Positions 61,991 through 64,000 of a DNA stretch of 64,000 bases are shown here, in pieces; the first letter of the stretch is position 1; every line of letters starts with the position of its first letter. The DNA comes from Fictibacillus nanhaiensis (lineage in GTDB: Bacteria > Bacillota > Bacilli > Bacillales > Fictibacillaceae). The translations under genes and the position numbers were made by a program. Location: contig JAFHKR010000039.1 in assembly GCA_017052515.1 (NCBI GenBank), forward strand, positions 1,426,001 through 1,490,000. Reading direction: 5' to 3'. The notes beneath the pieces were generated by a model that was given only the letters and a program-made list of their open reading frames with translations, did not search any database and had not been told where the DNA came from.

Positions 61991-62329
61991 TTAACGAACT
62001 GTTTCTTGAAAGGAAATATTCTTAAATGCACCACTTGGAGTTAACATGATTGTAATAACAACTCCTTTTTCTGTAGCACCTTTCCTGATCCAAAGTTTAA
62101 ATCTTTCGACATTATCTCCATTTTGAAGTGTCGTTCGTCCAACATATAAATAATCTATTATATCATAGTCGGGGTAGCGCTTGCCTGTCTCGAAAACAGC
62201 GAGCCTTCCCCATTTTGCATAAGCAGGTTCTTGTACTCTTGGATTTTCTGCAGAAATCTTAACCGGAAGTGAGCTACACACTAGAAAAACGGCCACCATG
62301 AAGCAAAATAACTTGTTCAAAATCTTCAT
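61991..62329 (-). CDS. yqzG: DUF3889 secreted protein (YqzG-like)
   Basis: A 112-residue protein with a signal peptide (cleavage near ISAEN, about residue 27) and a small DUF3889-type domain (AYAKWGRLAVFETGKRYP, VERFKLWIRK). Function unknown. AAAAGGAG precedes the ATG by 8 bases. Convergent with proI only 4 bases away, the same neighbour as in B. subtilis. Confidence 0.82.
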   Translation of the reverse strand: MKILNKLFCFMVAVFLVCSSLPVKISAENPRVQEPAYAKWGRLAVFETGKRYPDYDIIDYLYVGRTTLQNGDNVERFKLWIRKGATEKGVVITIMLTPSGAFKNISFQETVR

Positions 62330-62401
62330 ACTACCAACTCCTTTTCCTTATTTTGCACCAATTCTCTCGTTTTCTCTGCAGAAATTGACGATTAGAAAAA
62401 A

Positions 62402-62431
62402 TTGACAAGCCCTTCACTTACTCTTTATCAT
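62402..62431 (+). promoter_or_regulatory. sigma-A promoter of the 59-residue gene
   Basis: TTGACA (62402-62407), an 18-base spacer and TATCAT (62426-62431), 40 bases before the GTG. One of the best promoter matches in the window. Confidence 0.65.
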
Positions 62432-62470
62432 CTAAGTAGAAGCTAGAGCTAGATTTAGGGAGGGATTTAT

Positions 62471-62650
62471 GTGACCGAAGTAGAAATTTCCCAAAGATAC
62501 CTTGAATTGCGCGTTCAGTTTGAAAAGTTCACGAAACGATCTCTTACTGACAAAGAGCTTGTTTTTATCCACTGGCTGACAGAAAAAGGAGCCACTGTTG
62601 AAGAACACAACAGAGAAGAAAAAAAGAAGCGTTCTAGACGCAGAAAATAA
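62471..62650 (+). CDS. 59-residue basic protein
   Basis: A short gene with GTG start 6 bases after GGGAGGG. The product begins MTEVEISQRYLELRVQF, is soluble and helical, and ends in a very basic tail (EEKKKRSRRRK). It has its own promoter and terminator. No family recognised; the tail suggests nucleic acid binding, which is only a guess. Confidence 0.72.
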   Translation: MTEVEISQRYLELRVQFEKFTKRSLTDKELVFIHWLTEKGATVEEHNREEKKKRSRRRK

Positions 62651-62651
62651 C

Positions 62652-62686
62652 TCACCCTTCCTCTACAACCAGGAAGGGTTTCTTTC
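62652..62686 (+). terminator. terminator of the 59-residue gene
   Basis: ACCCTTCCT (62654-62662) pairs with AGGAAGGGT (62671-62679), followed by TTTCTTT. Confidence 0.85.
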
Positions 62687-62753
62687 ATTCTGGCTGTGTT
62701 TTAGTATGTTGGTCTAAATTAGAAATGCTTTTAGATTTTTGTCTCCTTTGAAT

Positions 62754-62881
62754 GTTGATTGGAGTGGAAGGTGCGAGACTCCTGCGGGACGAGCGGTCAG
62801 GTGAGACACTTAGAGCCGCAAAGCGGCAAGTGGCTCACCGGTCGCCACGCGGAAAGGGAGCACCTGAAACGGAAATCAACC
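62754..62881. repeat. dispersed long-hairpin repeat, copy D
   Basis: 128 bases from GTTGATTGGAGTGGAAGG to GGAAATCAAC. The element is an imperfect palindrome over its full length with matched ends GTTGATT / AATCAAC and centre GCCGCAAAGCGGC. It is the cleanest of the four copies and lies between the 59-residue gene and the phosphodiesterase gene. Confidence 0.92.
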
Positions 62882-62977
62882 ACTTTCATAAGTTTACTAT
62901 GAAGCCTTTCATTTCATCTCCGTTTTCATTTATCTTATACTATCAATAATCTTTTTTTATGAAGGGAGCTTACATTC

Positions 62978-63712
62978 TTGACCTATATATTTGCTCACAG
63001 AGGATCTAGTAAGGATTGTCCAGAAAACACGATGGCTGCATTCCAAAAAGCATTTAAAGATGGCGCTGATGGGATCGAGCTTGATGTACAGCTTTCTAAA
63101 GATGGTGTACCGGTCATTATTCATGATGAGAAGGTAGATCGAACGACTAACGGAAAAGGTTATGTCGTGGATTTTACCCAAGAAGAATTAACACAGCTAG
63201 ATGCAGGCAGCTGGTTTTCGAAAAAGTTCGGCAAGGAATCTATCCCTTCTCTTCAACAATTTTTAGAATGGATAGCACCGATACCGATGTTGCTTAATAT
63301 TGAATTAAAAAACAATATCGTCGAATATAACGGACTCGAAGAAAAGGTTCTTCAATTGTTGCATCACTATGGGATGATGGATCGAACCGTGATCTCATCG
63401 TTCAATCATTATAGTTTAGTTAAGGTCAGAAGATTGAATAGTTATGTTCAAACGGCACCTCTTTACTCTTCGGGATTGTTTGAGCCGTGGGAGTATGTGA
63501 AAGCCTTTTATTCACAAAGTGCGCATCCGAACTATAAATCTCTCCACCCTTACATCATGAAAGGCTTTAAAAGAAATAATATTTCTGTTCGTCCCTATAC
63601 GGTTAACAGTCAGAAGTGGATGAAGTATTTTTTTGAGTGGAATACGGAAGCAATCATAACTGACTATCCGATTCTAGCAAGGGAAGTGTTGAACAGCCTT
63701 CCACCACATTAA
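62978..63712 (+). CDS. yqiK: glycerophosphodiester phosphodiesterase (YqiK-like)
   Basis: A 244-residue cytoplasmic GDPD. Active-site motif FAHRGSSKDCPENT (His, Arg, Glu), metal site GIELDVQLSKDGVPVIIHDE (abridged) and LNIELKN are present. It hydrolyses glycerophosphodiesters to glycerol-3-phosphate and an alcohol. TTG start 8 bases after GAAGGGAG; no signal peptide, unlike GlpQ. Confidence 0.92.
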   Translation: MTYIFAHRGSSKDCPENTMAAFQKAFKDGADGIELDVQLSKDGVPVIIHDEKVDRTTNGKGYVVDFTQEELTQLDAGSWFSKKFGKESIPSLQQFLEWIAPIPMLLNIELKNNIVEYNGLEEKVLQLLHHYGMMDRTVISSFNHYSLVKVRRLNSYVQTAPLYSSGLFEPWEYVKAFYSQSAHPNYKSLHPYIMKGFKRNNISVRPYTVNSQKWMKYFFEWNTEAIITDYPILAREVLNSLPPH

Positions 63713-63757
63713 AAGAGCAGATTTCTTCAAAAATAGTAATCAAACGTACTACAATGA

Positions 63758-64000
<243 letters not shown>

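Noticed and set aside
62752..62949. Open frame of 65 codons on the plus strand
   Set aside because: It is the translation of repeat copy D and shares residues such as ARLLRDER with the false frame in copy A.

Overview
The window is a stretch of low-to-moderate GC chromosome from an endospore-forming Bacillaceae bacterium. Evidence for this is the order recS-ypbB-fer-serA, resABCDE, spmAB-dacB, scpAB, lysA-spoVA, sigF-spoIIAB-spoIIAA-dacF, deoB-xerD, fur-spoIIM-nudF-mciZ-yqkF and polY2-yqzH-proI, which largely follows the Bacillus subtilis chromosome. Strong AGGAGG-type ribosome binding sites and frequent TTG/GTG starts fit this. A Fictibacillus-like genus is plausible but cannot be settled from the sequence alone.

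Layout. 1-7.8 kb: CPBP protease (partial), RecQ-type helicase, ferredoxin, serine biosynthesis (serA), a PHP phosphatase, a 29-residue membrane peptide, and a cobalamin-riboswitch operon (DUF4430 lipoprotein plus ECF S component). 7.9-15.1 kb: the res genes for cytochrome c maturation and their two-component system, then rluB. 15.2-21.8 kb: spore maturation genes spmAB and dacB, a type III polyketide synthase with its methyltransferase, scpAB and a DUF309 gene. 21.8-32.7 kb: ppiB, lysA under a lysine riboswitch, the seven-gene spoVA operon with a near-consensus sigma-G promoter, and the dacF-spoIIAA-spoIIAB-sigF forespore switch with sigma-F and sigma-H promoter candidates. 32.9-41.7 kb: an AT-rich alpha/beta hydrolase, nucleoside salvage (pdp, punA, deoB), xerD, fur, spoIIM, an EndoQ-like nuclease and nudF. 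41.8-48.8 kb: mciZ, an aldo/keto reductase, and an acetoacetate / HMG-CoA block (two thiolases, CoA-transferase A and B, divergent HMG-CoA lyase). 48.3-56.7 kb: PadR regulator with divergent RND efflux pump, two histidine-less HPr-like proteins around a TVP38 protein, a bifunctional wall hydrolase and a ZIP transporter. 56.7-64 kb: SOS-type Y-family polymerase with YolD partner, a 21-bp tandem repeat, SDR and metallo-hydrolase genes, proI under a proline T-box, small proteins, a glycerophosphodiesterase and the start of an old yellow enzyme.

The window is mainly vertically inherited core. The less explained parts are: four copies of a long-hairpin dispersed repeat at intergenic sites; the 21-bp tandem repeat; the cobalamin-riboswitch lipoprotein/S-component pair; the degenerate HPr-like pair; a ypbB gene with no ordinary start codon where conservation would place it; and several short genes (29, 44 and 59 residues) with good ribosome binding sites. 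No rRNA, tRNA, CRISPR array, prophage or insertion sequence with a transposase was seen.
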